From an uncultured Bacteroidales bacterium (GTDB lineage: Bacteria > Bacteroidota > Bacteroidia > Bacteroidales > Muribaculaceae): a stretch of 64,000 nt of DNA. Under the pieces are notes generated by a model. It ran no database searches, was not told the origin of the DNA, and was given only the letters and a program-made list of their open reading frames with translations. Both the position numbers and the translations under genes were made by a program. Of the stretch, positions 1 to 8,313 are shown piece by piece. The number at the start of each line of letters is the position of its first letter. Positions within the stretch are counted from its first letter, which is position 1. The stretch lies in the NCBI GenBank assembly GCA_902792435.1, contig CADAZN010000004.1, forward strand, positions 1 to 64,000, read 5' to 3'.

Positions 1-291
1 TTGATCTGTGTCGCCATCCCCATTTTTAACTTCGCCTATCGAAACATTTTGGGAATATCTGCTACAATTATCACCAATGGCAATTTTTGCTCCTGACCAA
101 CAATAGCCTTTACCCTTTACGTTTAACACAATAGATGTGTCTTTTGCCCAAGTTTGAATACCGTTGTAGATGTTTTGCTCATAGTTTCCTACTTGCACAA
201 TGCCGAGTGAATCGACATACAATTGTGCGTTAGCTACAAAAGGCACAAATAATAAGAGTGCGATACTTAAAAAGAATTGTTTAGTTTTCAT
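1..291 (-). CDS. Secreted protein, N-terminal part only (cut by window start)
   Basis: The reading frame opens at an ATG at 291 on the minus strand and runs off the left edge, leaving 97 codons. It begins with a typical Sec signal peptide (Lys-rich start, hydrophobic Leu/Ile/Phe stretch, cleavage near VANAQ). The mature part is polar and includes CWSGAKIAIGD, reminiscent of the repeat stems found in Bacteroidota tail-fibre-like or endosialidase-chaperone surface proteins, but too little is present to assign a family. It lies 51 bp downstream of the DUF3244-like gene on the same strand and may be co-transcribed with it. The function is unknown. Confidence 0.6.
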   Translation of the reverse strand, partial: MKTKQFFLSIALLLFVPFVANAQLYVDSLGIVQVGNYEQNIYNGIQTWAKDTSIVLNVKGKGYCWSGAKIAIGDNCSRYSQNVSIGEVKNGDGDTDQ

Positions 292-342
292 TGTTTATAA
301 AGTTTTAGTTATTAATTATTTATGGACTTGTTGTCTGCGTCG

Positions 343-708
343 TTAGGAAACTGTAAAGTTCCCATAATAGGTGTATCCATACACGCTATGGATAGTAATC
401 GTAAAGTAACCCACAGGCAGGTTGGTGTAAGTGGCAGTGTATCCACCATAGTGGCTTTCACCATATATATAATAATATGGTGTGCCGATGCCGTCATCAC
501 ACTCCAAGTCGATTGAACCAGTAGAACCAAAATAGACATAGAGTTCATTCAGTTCTTCATCGTAAGTTACTTGGGGAGGATCAAGGTAGACTAGTTCAAA
601 GCCTTGATTGCTGCCACCATTATGAAGAACTACTTCATGCTCATTTCTACCATTAGCAAAAGTTGCCAATGCTAATAATGCAAGTGAAATTGTGATAATC
701 TTTCTCAT
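343..708 (-). CDS. Small secreted DUF3244-like protein
   Basis: A 121-residue protein with a signal peptide (first about 20 residues, ending near FANG). The mature part is a short beta-rich domain with many Tyr and Gly residues and a closing pattern of the type PVGYFTITIHS...YYGNFTV. This matches the general layout of the DUF3244 family, small Bacteroidota-specific secreted beta-sandwich proteins of unknown role; the assignment is from memory of the family and is moderate. A TAATTTTG -7 box lies 35 bp upstream of the start, so the ATG at 708 is well supported. Confidence 0.6.
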   Translation of the reverse strand: MRKIITISLALLALATFANGRNEHEVVLHNGGSNQGFELVYLDPPQVTYDEELNELYVYFGSTGSIDLECDDGIGTPYYYIYGESHYGGYTATYTNLPVGYFTITIHSVYGYTYYGNFTVS

Positions 709-742
709 AGTTTTATTATTTTTTGTTATTATAATTACATCG

Positions 743-773
743 CAAAATTACATCTGTAAAATGTATAAACCAA
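743..773 (-). promoter_or_regulatory. Bacteroidota-type promoter for the DUF3244-like gene
   Basis: On the minus strand, TTTG (774-771) and TAATTTTG (750-743) are separated by 20 bp, matching the Bacteroidota housekeeping consensus. The expected start of transcription is near 736, about 28 nt before the ATG at 708. Confidence 0.55.
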
Positions 774-967
774 AGATTCAGCCCGTGCCCTATTACCCAT
801 AACTAATTGATAATGAGAGTGCGCTTTAGGGCACAGCGTGCCCATCCCCATCTTGCATATTTATACCGCAAAATGAGAAGGTTTTGTCATATATTTCCTC
901 TCTTATACGAAAACAAATGAGCGGATGTCGATCAAGTTACTTGATAAGTATGTCTCAACTATATGAT

Positions 968-1006
968 ATAATAAAAACAATGCGCCTCAGCCTTAAAGCT
1001 AAAACG
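968..1006 (-). terminator. Rho-independent terminator after the TPR regulator gene
   Basis: Read on the minus strand, an 11-bp stem (1006-996 with 989-979, including three G-U pairs that form only on this strand) is followed by a T-rich run (977-966). It lies about 85 bp beyond the stop of the TPR/HTH gene and probably ends the glpAB-regulator transcript. The remaining sequence between 709 and 1090 holds the promoter at 743-773 and nothing else recognisable. Confidence 0.6.
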
Positions 1007-1090
1007 CACAATTTTCTTTTAAAATCTCCAAACAGAGACTTTTCGTACTTGCATTCTCATTCAACAAAGATTTCTTCTATTTTAACACAT

Positions 1091-2734
1091 TCAGGTAGCG
1101 TTGTGTTTCATCAATTCTTTCAGATAAATGTCTAATAAGCCATCTATTTTCATTTTATCTCGAATCTTTCTGCGCCGACTTCTTACAGAGTCTGTATTTC
1201 TATAACCTTTACATACTGCAATAGCTGTATCCGAGAAATCACAGCAAATCAATCCAATGAAATTTATGTCAGCATCTGTAAGGATTGGATAATCCTTTGA
1301 TATTTTATCTATTATTCCATCATAACGATGATTTAAATAACTTCTAAGTCCATTCCAGAACTCAACATTTGAATCATCAATGGCCTTAATCTTGTGTGTT
1401 ATTGTATTGTCAGAGTAAACCTTGTTTGGTTTATAACCATAAGACATTATTTCTTCGAAAACATTTAGTTGAGAACTCATTATATGACTGAAATCATCAT
1501 CATGTTTCTCTAAATCTTCTCTTAAAGAATTATAGTTAGAGATATGCTCTTTTCTTAATTCATCAATCAATCTATTTGAGTCTTTTTTCTTCTTCAAATA
1601 TAGCAATAAGAAAACAACCAAAATAAGCAGTAATAACCCTATAAGCAAAGAAATTATGTTCTTTTTCTTCCCTAAACTTATTGAAGCATCTGATTTAGTA
1701 CTCTTATCAAATGCCTGTTCAGAATCAAGCAGTTTATATCTTGTTTTATTGTATTCAAGAGAGTTAGAGATTTTATTGCACTGAGTGTTAAATATACGAT
1801 ATTGTGAAAGGTTGTTCTCGCACAATGCAACTTCCTTCATGGCTTTATACATCAGCAGGCTGTCGTAGGCAGTGTTTTGTGATTTATCAGGCAACGAGAT
1901 GAAATATTTAGCTGAATCAAGATTTTTCTGATTGGTATAAATAAGACTAAGCATATAATAATTGTAGTTCTCTTCAAAGCTATTATTCAATCGGAAAGCA
2001 TCCAAAATATATTTCTTTGCCTGCAAGTATAAAGAGTCTTCAATATACATCAATGCATAATTAATATTGATGTTATAAATATTTGATGTGTCCTTTAACT
2101 CTCTTGCCGTTGCCAAAGCCTTGTCATAGCATTTTCTTGCCTCAATAATATCTGTAATCCTTAGCACATTTCCACAATATTCTAAGGCTGTCATTGTCAT
2201 TTTTTTGTCTCTTAAAATCTCATAATAATGAACAGCCATTTTGAACTTATTTAGGTCTAGATTGTTGCTAGCATAGTTGTTATAGTACAACATACCCATT
2301 CGGAAGTTGATTTGCGCCAAATTTCGATAGTCCGTAGAATCGGCGTTGTCTTCGGCGTTCTTGTAACATTTTATTGCTTCGATGGGATTGTCGTGGACCT
2401 CATAAAATGACCCTTTATATAATAATGAGCGAGTGTAGAGCTCACGGTTATGGTTGTCGCTGTAATAGTCGAGTGCGATATTAATCAATGAATCACTAGT
2501 GCAATTACCATTGCACCGGAACTGCGCCTGCGTGATTAAGAGCGCATGGTAGGCGCGGTTTTCTTCTCCTTGAAGTGAATCGCGGTTGATTCTTTCAAGT
2601 ATGGCAAGCGAACTATCGGGATTGGTCCACATGAGAGTATCAGCTAGAACAAGGCGCTTGTCCACACTGTGGCTGCAGCTCATGAAACATACCATGAGCA
2701 TAAGAGCAAGCGATATGTAAAGCAATTTTCTCAT
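1091..2734 (-). CDS. Membrane-anchored TPR regulator with C-terminal HTH-like domain
   Basis: A 547-residue protein. It starts with a lipoprotein-like signal (hydrophobic stretch ending MVCFMSC, Cys about residue 20). Helical TPR-type repeats fill roughly residues 30-340 (for example EAIKCYKNAEDNA, EARKCYDKALATA). One strong membrane segment follows at about 363-385, then a coiled-coil linker and a C-terminal region with a LuxR-like helix-turn-helix character (LTDADINFIGLICCDFSDTAIAV...SVRSRRRKIRDKM). Bacteroidota have many such one-piece sensors, thought to be tethered transcription regulators; the signal is unknown. It starts 36 bp after the glpB stop with no promoter visible in the gap, so co-transcription with glpAB is likely. 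Confidence 0.75.
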   Translation of the reverse strand: MRKLLYISLALMLMVCFMSCSHSVDKRLVLADTLMWTNPDSSLAILERINRDSLQGEENRAYHALLITQAQFRCNGNCTSDSLINIALDYYSDNHNRELYTRSLLYKGSFYEVHDNPIEAIKCYKNAEDNADSTDYRNLAQINFRMGMLYYNNYASNNLDLNKFKMAVHYYEILRDKKMTMTALEYCGNVLRITDIIEARKCYDKALATARELKDTSNIYNININYALMYIEDSLYLQAKKYILDAFRLNNSFEENYNYYMLSLIYTNQKNLDSAKYFISLPDKSQNTAYDSLLMYKAMKEVALCENNLSQYRIFNTQCNKISNSLEYNKTRYKLLDSEQAFDKSTKSDASISLGKKKNIISLLIGLLLLILVVFLLLYLKKKKDSNRLIDELRKEHISNYNSLREDLEKHDDDFSHIMSSQLNVFEEIMSYGYKPNKVYSDNTITHKIKAIDDSNVEFWNGLRSYLNHRYDGIIDKISKDYPILTDADINFIGLICCDFSDTAIAVCKGYRNTDSVRSRRRKIRDKMKIDGLLDIYLKELMKHNAT

Positions 2735-2770
2735 TCATTAAAAAATCCTTATGAATAACGTGATCTTCAC

Positions 2771-4012
2771 CTATATTTGCCTTGCCACTTGTAGGGCGGT
2801 CATTACTGCCACGCCGGTGTCGTCGGCGAGCTTGAGACTGTTGTGCCCGCTCAGGATTGAACCTATGGCAAAAAGATTTTCGATGGGTCTGCCGTCTTTC
2901 AGAGCGTGGAACTCATTGTCGGTCTTTACGCCAAACTCCATGTAGGGCTGCGCGTCAAAGAGCGACTCGTTACTCCACTCCCCTATGTTGTCGGAATAAT
3001 CAACATCAAGTCCAAAAATAGGCTCCTTAATACCCGCAGAGCTAGAGCTCAAGCCACCACTCATGAACGAGCCTGTTGCCAGCACAAAGTGGTCGGCAAC
3101 GATGTCCTGATCGGGGAAGTTCTTAGCCTGAACGCTAAGCAAGCGGTCTCCTGCCATTTTTCCATTTTTCACCATACTTCCCAGCAAGAATGTGCCGCCG
3201 TTTTGCACAAATCGCTTGCGCAACTTCGACAGCAATCTCGACCCTGCAATACATGGTGGCAATGTCGACACAAAACGCACGGGAGTCTTTATTTGTTTAG
3301 TGATTTTCTGTATTGTATCATCGCCATCAAGCCCAAACACAGCAGGCAGCACCACCAGGTCGGCATCATCAACTTTTGACCTTATCTTGCGTGCAAAGTC
3401 ATTGAGAACGCCATCATTCTGCATAAGCTTAGCAACTGCTGTAGAGCGCATAACGGTGGGGTTGCTGGTAAGTTTGTCAACAGTGCCCAGCTTTATTTCG
3501 CACAACTCGGTTTGAGCGCCCAAGCTAGTGAATGACGAGGCCACAAAATCGGCAGGGAAATCAAGAAAACTGTGAATACTCACCACTGCCACCTTGTTCC
3601 ACGACAAGGCTTTGCGGCTATCGATAGCTACATAATCGTCGAGAGTGAGCCAGGAAGGTCGCAGCAAGCCCATTGGCGTCATGCGGTAATGATTCCTCTC
3701 GCTCGAACGGCCATAGAAGCTCAAACCGGCAGCTTCCAGAATCACTGGTGCCATAGCAGCATTGTGGACCACATTGGCAAGACCCATTTTTGAATAGGGA
3801 TGACTAGGACTCAACGTCTCGATGAAGTCAAGAGGATTCTCCACCTCATTGCCCTGCTCGTCATATCCCAACAGGTCGATTGAGCCCGAGTTGAAATTGA
3901 GCTTGCTCTGCCCCTTAACCATGAGAGCCACTCTCTTGCCATTGGTGGCAAGTGCAATTCCACACATGATGGCACTCAAGCCACCACCTATTACTATTAC
4001 ATCAAATTTCAT
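2771..4012 (-). CDS. glpB: Anaerobic glycerol-3-phosphate dehydrogenase subunit B
   Basis: A 413-residue flavoprotein with an N-terminal dinucleotide-binding motif (VIVIGGGLSAIMCGIALA) and family landmarks such as FNSGSIDLLG and a C-terminal ENLFAIGSILSGHN segment. GlpB partners GlpA in oxidising sn-glycerol-3-phosphate to dihydroxyacetone phosphate and passing electrons towards menaquinone. The length matches the family (about 410-420). It follows glpA by 12 bp. The usual third gene, glpC (iron-sulfur membrane anchor), does not follow; the next gene encodes a TPR regulator. Confidence 0.9.
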   Translation of the reverse strand: MKFDVIVIGGGLSAIMCGIALATNGKRVALMVKGQSKLNFNSGSIDLLGYDEQGNEVENPLDFIETLSPSHPYSKMGLANVVHNAAMAPVILEAAGLSFYGRSSERNHYRMTPMGLLRPSWLTLDDYVAIDSRKALSWNKVAVVSIHSFLDFPADFVASSFTSLGAQTELCEIKLGTVDKLTSNPTVMRSTAVAKLMQNDGVLNDFARKIRSKVDDADLVVLPAVFGLDGDDTIQKITKQIKTPVRFVSTLPPCIAGSRLLSKLRKRFVQNGGTFLLGSMVKNGKMAGDRLLSVQAKNFPDQDIVADHFVLATGSFMSGGLSSSSAGIKEPIFGLDVDYSDNIGEWSNESLFDAQPYMEFGVKTDNEFHALKDGRPIENLFAIGSILSGHNSLKLADDTGVAVMTALQVARQI

Positions 4013-4024
4013 AATCGATAGCAG

Positions 4025-5644
4025 TTATATCTTGTTTTTCAATGTAAGGCCGCACAAGCCTTCGTAAATTGTCGTAGTGAGTTGAGCCTCGCTCAGGGTT
4101 GAGCCCCAAGCCACAGGACGCATGCCCTTCCAGCGCTCATTCATGAACGATGCCAAGTCGTCGAGAGTGGCTTGAGCATCGCCTCCCGCCTTGCACAAGA
4201 GCAACGCTGCGCGGCATGCACACAGCTTACCCTGGCATGAGCCCATTCCCATGCGAGTGCGACGCCTGAGGTTTGTCAAGTTGTTGACATGGAGTTGCTC
4301 AATGGCATATTTCATCTCGGCCACGCTGGCATGCTCACACTCACACACCATGGCTTTATCCTCGGTGTTCTTCTCTTTAATCTCTTTGGTCATCGACCCA
4401 TGTCGCTCCTGCGCAGCCTTCATTGTCACAGCATGCTGGTTGCCCCTGCGCTTGGGAGTTTTCTCGTCGCTGCCAGGCAATGGCAAGATAGCGGTGGTGC
4501 AAGCTCCCACTTTATCAATCTTCTTGCACACAAGGTCGGTCGCCCTTTCGGCCATGAGCCTGTAGGTCATCAACTTGCCTCCAGTAATTGTGACAAAGCC
4601 GTCCATGCCATCACGTTCCTTGTGGTCGAGGCACACAATACCACGACTGATGCTGCGCCCCGAGGGATCATCGTCGCTCGCAACAAGTGGCCTCACGCCG
4701 GCATAGGCTCGCAGGATGCGCGTGCGCGCCAATGCTGGAACCAGATGCACGCCTTCTTTGAGCAGAATTTCCACCTCTTCGGGCGTCACACGCATATTAT
4801 CAATCTCGGTAATGGGCACACGGTCGCTGGTTGTACCCAGCATACTCACGATCTTGTCGGGAACAAGGATATCACCATTGGCAGGCTTGCGGCAGCGGTT
4901 AATCACCATATTGTTGACACGATGACCAAAGATGAGCAAGGAGCCCTTAGCGGGGAACATATTGATAATTACTCCAGCCTTCTTGGCAACTAAGGTGCCC
5001 CAAATTCCCGCAGCGTTGACAGTAACAGGAGCATAGGCCTCGCTTATCTCGCCCGTGAGATTGTTGCGTAGTCTCACACCTATCACACATGCATTCTCCA
5101 CAATAAGGTCGATAACTTCATGATAGGTAAGAGCCAATGCTCCATGTCGCCTAGCATCAATGAGATTGGCTGTGGTGAGAGTGAACGGGTCGATCGACGC
5201 GTCGGGCACTCGCACAGCACCAATAATTGTGGGATTTACCGACGGCTCAATAACTCGAGCCTCGGCTGGGTCTATTATCTCAGCATTGATTCCTGCCCTA
5301 AGGCAAGCGTCAACAAAGGTGGCTTGATAGTCGAGGTCGTCATCGGGCAGAGTGACAAAGAGGCCATCGGTCTCCTCGATGCAATGGCGCGCAATTTGGC
5401 GAAGTATCATGTTCTCGCCTATGCACTCGGTAGCGCTCTCCTGGTCGGTCACTGCATAGCGTGCTCCACTGTGCATGAGGCCATGATTGCGGCCTGTGGC
5501 GCCATGAGTGAAGTCGAAGCGCTCCACCAGCAGCACTTTCAGGCCACGCAACGCGCAATCGCGTGCCGTGCCAGCACCTGTGATGCCACCACCTATTATT
5601 ATGACATCATATTCTTGAGTAAAAGGATTGTTATTTTCTTGCAT
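4025..5644 (-). CDS. glpA: Anaerobic glycerol-3-phosphate dehydrogenase subunit A
   Basis: A 539-residue FAD-dependent catalytic subunit. The Rossmann motif VIIIGGGITGAGTARD lies at about residue 14, the DAO-type fold fills residues 10-370, and the C-terminal BFD-like [2Fe-2S] domain (about 430-490) keeps its cysteines in CECEH and CQGKLCACR. It oxidises glycerol-3-phosphate anaerobically. It heads the minus-strand operon glpA-glpB-TPR regulator; a TATCTTTG box at 5699-5692 is the likely promoter. A GDPD gene at 35951 could supply glycerol-3-phosphate from phospholipid headgroups. Confidence 0.93.
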   Translation of the reverse strand: MQENNNPFTQEYDVIIIGGGITGAGTARDCALRGLKVLLVERFDFTHGATGRNHGLMHSGARYAVTDQESATECIGENMILRQIARHCIEETDGLFVTLPDDDLDYQATFVDACLRAGINAEIIDPAEARVIEPSVNPTIIGAVRVPDASIDPFTLTTANLIDARRHGALALTYHEVIDLIVENACVIGVRLRNNLTGEISEAYAPVTVNAAGIWGTLVAKKAGVIINMFPAKGSLLIFGHRVNNMVINRCRKPANGDILVPDKIVSMLGTTSDRVPITEIDNMRVTPEEVEILLKEGVHLVPALARTRILRAYAGVRPLVASDDDPSGRSISRGIVCLDHKERDGMDGFVTITGGKLMTYRLMAERATDLVCKKIDKVGACTTAILPLPGSDEKTPKRRGNQHAVTMKAAQERHGSMTKEIKEKNTEDKAMVCECEHASVAEMKYAIEQLHVNNLTNLRRRTRMGMGSCQGKLCACRAALLLCKAGGDAQATLDDLASFMNERWKGMRPVAWGSTLSEAQLTTTIYEGLCGLTLKNKI

Positions 5645-5691
5645 TTCGAGAGAGTTGTTCGGTTAATTTTTAAAGGCTATAAACCAAATTA

Positions 5692-5699
5692 CAAAGATA
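5692..5699 (-). promoter_or_regulatory. -7 box of glpA promoter
   Basis: TATCTTTG on the minus strand matches TAnnTTTG and sits 48 bp before the glpA ATG. No clear -33 TTG is present, so this call is moderate. Confidence 0.4.
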
Positions 5700-5850
5700 C
5701 AAAAAAAATAATATTCTTACACGATTTTAACCCTTTTTATTAGCTCTTTTCAAATATATTCCATTTTATTTGTTCTTTTCATATAAAAAAGGTATTTTTG
5801 TATAAATTAGGCTGCGTTTCGAAAATAAAAATGAAAATCTTCTCTTTTCA

Positions 5851-5882
5851 TTTTGTATTTCTCTCAACTTGCACTAATTTTG
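5851..5882 (+). promoter_or_regulatory. Promoter of the UDP-glucose dehydrogenase homologue
   Basis: TTTTG (5851-5855) and TAATTTTG (5875-5882) are spaced by 19 bp, matching the Bacteroidota consensus. The predicted start of transcription is near 5889, giving a leader of about 22 nt. Confidence 0.6.
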
Positions 5883-5910
5883 TAACAAAATTCAACTAAA
5901 CATCTACATC

Positions 5911-7236
5911 ATGAATATTCTTATCGTTGGAACTGGATATGCTGGGCTTGTAACAGGAGCTTGCTTTGCCGACCTAGGCGTTAATGTGACTTGTGTGGAC
6001 TCCGATGCTCGAAAAATCAACCTACTTCTCTACGGAGGTCTTCCCATCTATGAGCAAGGCCTTGAAGCTATGGTAAAGCGCTCAGTAGCGGCACGAAGGC
6101 TCAACTTCACGAGTAATTTCGCCAACGTGTTTGACAATGTTGACTACGTGTTCTGCGCTGTCGACACCCCTCCAGCCGATAACGGCGGCACCGACCTCAC
6201 ACAGGTAATCGACACTGCCACCCGTTTTGCCAATAACATCAACAACTATGCAGTCTTCATCATCAAGTCGACTGTGCCACTGGGCACTTCCAAGAAAATC
6301 AAAGAGCTGATTAAAGGCATTCTCGACGAACGCAAGGTCGACTTTGAGTTTGATGTTGTATCCAATCCCGACTTCCTTACCGAGGGTAACGCCATCAAAA
6401 ATTTCATGAACCCCGACCGCATTATCCTGGGTGTTGACAACGAGCGCTCTCGCAAAGCGATGGACACCCTCTACCACCCTCTCAAATTCAAATATTTCCC
6501 TGTAATTTACACCGACTCGACTACTGCCGAGATGATAAAATATGCCGCTACGTCGATGCTTGCCACACGCGTGAGCTTCATGAATGAAATCGCTAACCTG
6601 TGCGAGATTGTGGGGGCCGACATTAACACCGTGCGCCATGGTGTGGGCACCGATAGCCGAATTGGTCCCAAATACATCTATCCTGGATGCGGTTATGGTG
6701 GCACTCTCTTTCCCAAGGACATCAATGACCTCATCGACATTGCCGAGAAGAATGGATACTCAATGGAGGTGCTCAAAGCTGTCGACAAGGTTAACGCCAA
6801 GCAAAAGCAACGTCTCTTTGAGAAGTTCCGCGATTATTATGGCGGCGACATCAAGGGTAAGACCGTGGCGTTGTGGGGCCTCTCGTTCAAGCCTAACACC
6901 GACGACATTCGTGAGTCGCCAGCAATCACAACCATCGACATGCTGTTGCAGGCAGGTTGCCATGTGCGCGTTTACGACCCAGTAGCCATGAATGCCATCA
7001 AGTTCCGTTGGAACGACATCTACTGTGCCCTCGACATCTATGATGCCGTCAACAAGGCCGATGCCGTGATGCTCGTTACTGAGTGGCGCCAGTTCCGCGT
7101 CCCATCGTGGGAGAAGGTGAAAGAGTCAATGAAAACACCACTCATTATTGACGGTCGCAACATCTATGACGCACAAGAGCTTGAAGATATGGGCTTCACC
7201 TATTACTGCATAGGTAAAGAGCCGTCGAAAGAGTAA
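5911..7236 (+). CDS. UDP-glucose/GDP-mannose dehydrogenase family protein with altered active site
   Basis: A 441-residue protein with the full three-domain architecture of the family: N-terminal NAD-binding Rossmann fold (GTGYAGLVTGACFADLG), central helical dimer domain, and C-terminal UDP-binding domain (ALWGLSFKPNTDDIRESP). Family members oxidise UDP-sugars twice to uronic acids for capsule or LPS. Here the catalytic Cys motif reads GYGGTLFPKD, with Leu266 where Cys is expected. The Asn four residues after the catalytic Lys (Lys210) is Thr214, and the Glu of the SNPEF motif is Asp154; Lys210 and Asp270 are kept. The reading frame is otherwise intact, so this is either a non-canonical enzyme or an inactive homologue. 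It is monocistronic, bounded by a promoter and a terminator. Confidence 0.85.
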   Translation: MNILIVGTGYAGLVTGACFADLGVNVTCVDSDARKINLLLYGGLPIYEQGLEAMVKRSVAARRLNFTSNFANVFDNVDYVFCAVDTPPADNGGTDLTQVIDTATRFANNINNYAVFIIKSTVPLGTSKKIKELIKGILDERKVDFEFDVVSNPDFLTEGNAIKNFMNPDRIILGVDNERSRKAMDTLYHPLKFKYFPVIYTDSTTAEMIKYAATSMLATRVSFMNEIANLCEIVGADINTVRHGVGTDSRIGPKYIYPGCGYGGTLFPKDINDLIDIAEKNGYSMEVLKAVDKVNAKQKQRLFEKFRDYYGGDIKGKTVALWGLSFKPNTDDIRESPAITTIDMLLQAGCHVRVYDPVAMNAIKFRWNDIYCALDIYDAVNKADAVMLVTEWRQFRVPSWEKVKESMKTPLIIDGRNIYDAQELEDMGFTYYCIGKEPSKE

Positions 7237-7266
7237 TCCTTGTAGATAATAAAGTTCTAAAAACAT

Positions 7267-7303
7267 AAAACTCGGGAGATAGCATTTTATCTCCCGAGTT
7301 TTT
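7267..7303. terminator. Bidirectional rho-independent terminator
   Basis: A perfect 13-bp stem (7269-7281 with 7288-7300) flanked by A-run and T-run lies between the convergent dehydrogenase homologue and the lipoprotein gene, and can serve both. Confidence 0.85.
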
Positions 7304-7325
7304 AATACATATGCACTACAGCTTC

Positions 7326-7892
7326 TTACTTCAGCGCTGTGGCATTGATGATGTCATTGAGGTTCTTCATCAGCACATCTTTAAGCTCGTCGCCCTTCAT
7401 GGGAGTGCCGCCAGGCATGATGCGGAATGTAACGAAACCTTCGCCCTTAGGAACAAATGCGTTAACTTCGGGACGGTCGCCTTCCTTAACATACACCTTA
7501 TAAGTCTTGTCGCCAACAGTGATATCATCGGCAGCTTTGCACTCGCGCTTGCCCAGATTCTCAATTACATCTGCCTCATTTTGCAGAGTGTAACCAAGGA
7601 CAGCAGTAGAGTGAGGATTCTCCTTCAGAGTGAGGTTGCAAGAAGAGCGCACCATTTTGCTCGAAGCTTTCCATCCTTCGGGAACAGTAACAGTGTAGTC
7701 ATCGCATGTGAGCTCCTTTTGATCCTCGATTTTCACTTCTTCGGCAGGTTGCTCGCCCTCAGCTGCCTGCTCAGTCGAAGCGGTTTCTGAACCACTGGCC
7801 TTAGCCGATGCATTATCAGCATTTCCATTACAAGAAAAAAGTGACATTGAAGCTACAGCTGCGGCAGCAATAAGATAGTTGATTTTTTTCAT
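7326..7892 (-). CDS. Lipoprotein of unknown function
   Basis: A 188-residue protein with a lipoprotein signal (MSLFSC, Cys about 21), a Ser/Ala/Glu-rich disordered linker to about residue 60, and one compact alpha/beta domain beginning CDDYTVTVPEGWKASSK. The start of that domain resembles PsbP/Mog1-like or DUF-type folds that open with TVPEGWKA, but the similarity is too weak for a name. It is probably anchored in the outer or inner membrane. A TAAATTTG box at 7979-7972 lies 80 bp upstream. Confidence 0.65.
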   Translation of the reverse strand: MKKINYLIAAAAVASMSLFSCNGNADNASAKASGSETASTEQAAEGEQPAEEVKIEDQKELTCDDYTVTVPEGWKASSKMVRSSCNLTLKENPHSTAVLGYTLQNEADVIENLGKRECKAADDITVGDKTYKVYVKEGDRPEVNAFVPKGEGFVTFRIMPGGTPMKGDELKDVLMKNLNDIINATALK

Positions 7893-7971
7893 TTTAAATA
7901 AATAAAAAGGTTATTAATTAGGTTAGCTGAAAAAACGAATATATAAAAGTTCTATTTCTCTTTACATTTTG

Positions 7972-7979
7972 CAAATTTA
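7972..7979 (-). promoter_or_regulatory. -7 box for the lipoprotein gene
   Basis: TAAATTTG on the minus strand matches TAnnTTTG. No good -33 element is visible at the right distance. Confidence 0.4.
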
Positions 7980-8009
7980 CAAAAAATTTTGGATAAATCT
8001 ATTATACAA

Positions 8010-8142
8010 CAAAAAAAGAAATCCTCGACATCACGTCGGGGATTGCCTAACTAATAACTTTCTAATACCATTAACATAAACCTTAAACAATGAAAAGATA
8101 TCGTCGTCACGACGCTTATGAAGTTTCATAATCTTATTCTGT
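8010..8142 (-). ncRNA. Candidate short transcript downstream of a sigma-54 promoter
   Basis: A sigma-54-type promoter at 8168-8153 predicts a minus-strand RNA starting near 8142. It would end about 130 nt later at a hairpin (8044-8035 with 8029-8020) followed by a T-rich run (8019-8010). The stem has one C-A mismatch on this strand but a G-T wobble on the other, so the hairpin slightly favours the plus strand; this weakens the call. The RNA contains an ORF of 32 codons (8129-8031, starting MKLHKRRDDD), whose stop falls inside the hairpin loop, so the product could be RNA, peptide or both. A second hairpin (CGTCG/CGACG) lies at 8101-8114. Confidence 0.3.
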
Positions 8143-8152
8143 AATAATAAAA

Positions 8153-8168
8153 TGCAAAATCCGTGCCA
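8153..8168 (-). promoter_or_regulatory. Sigma-54 (RpoN) type promoter
   Basis: The minus strand reads TGGCACG (8168-8162), four bases, then TTGCA (8157-8153), an exact match to the -24/-12 consensus. An 8-bp inverted repeat (8189-8196 with 8203-8210) lies about 20 bp upstream and could be an activator site, though closer than usual. Everything else between 8170 and 8313 is unassigned. Confidence 0.5.
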
Positions 8169-8313
8169 AAAATGACGCAGAACATCGATTTCACTTCCTA
8201 AAAAGTGAAACTTACAGGCAAATTTAATGATTTTTAATTACCGAGACAGCTATAGGTAACCAACCCGCAACATCAAGCTAGGGGCTGAGTATCTAAACGT
8301 GATAGTGCATTAA

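Noticed and set aside
884-1135. An 83-codon plus-strand ORF opposite the end of the TPR gene
   Set aside because: It overlaps a terminator and the 3' end of the real gene and lacks any recognisable domain.
4289-5743. Plus-strand frames opposite glpA
   Set aside because: Translations are Cys/His-rich and irregular, typical of antisense frames of a GC-richer gene.
8090-8131. A 13-codon plus-strand ORF (MKRYRRHDAYEVS)
   Set aside because: It is too short to support, has no clear promoter, and overlaps a palindrome shared with the opposite-strand ORF; it is only mentioned in case it proves conserved.
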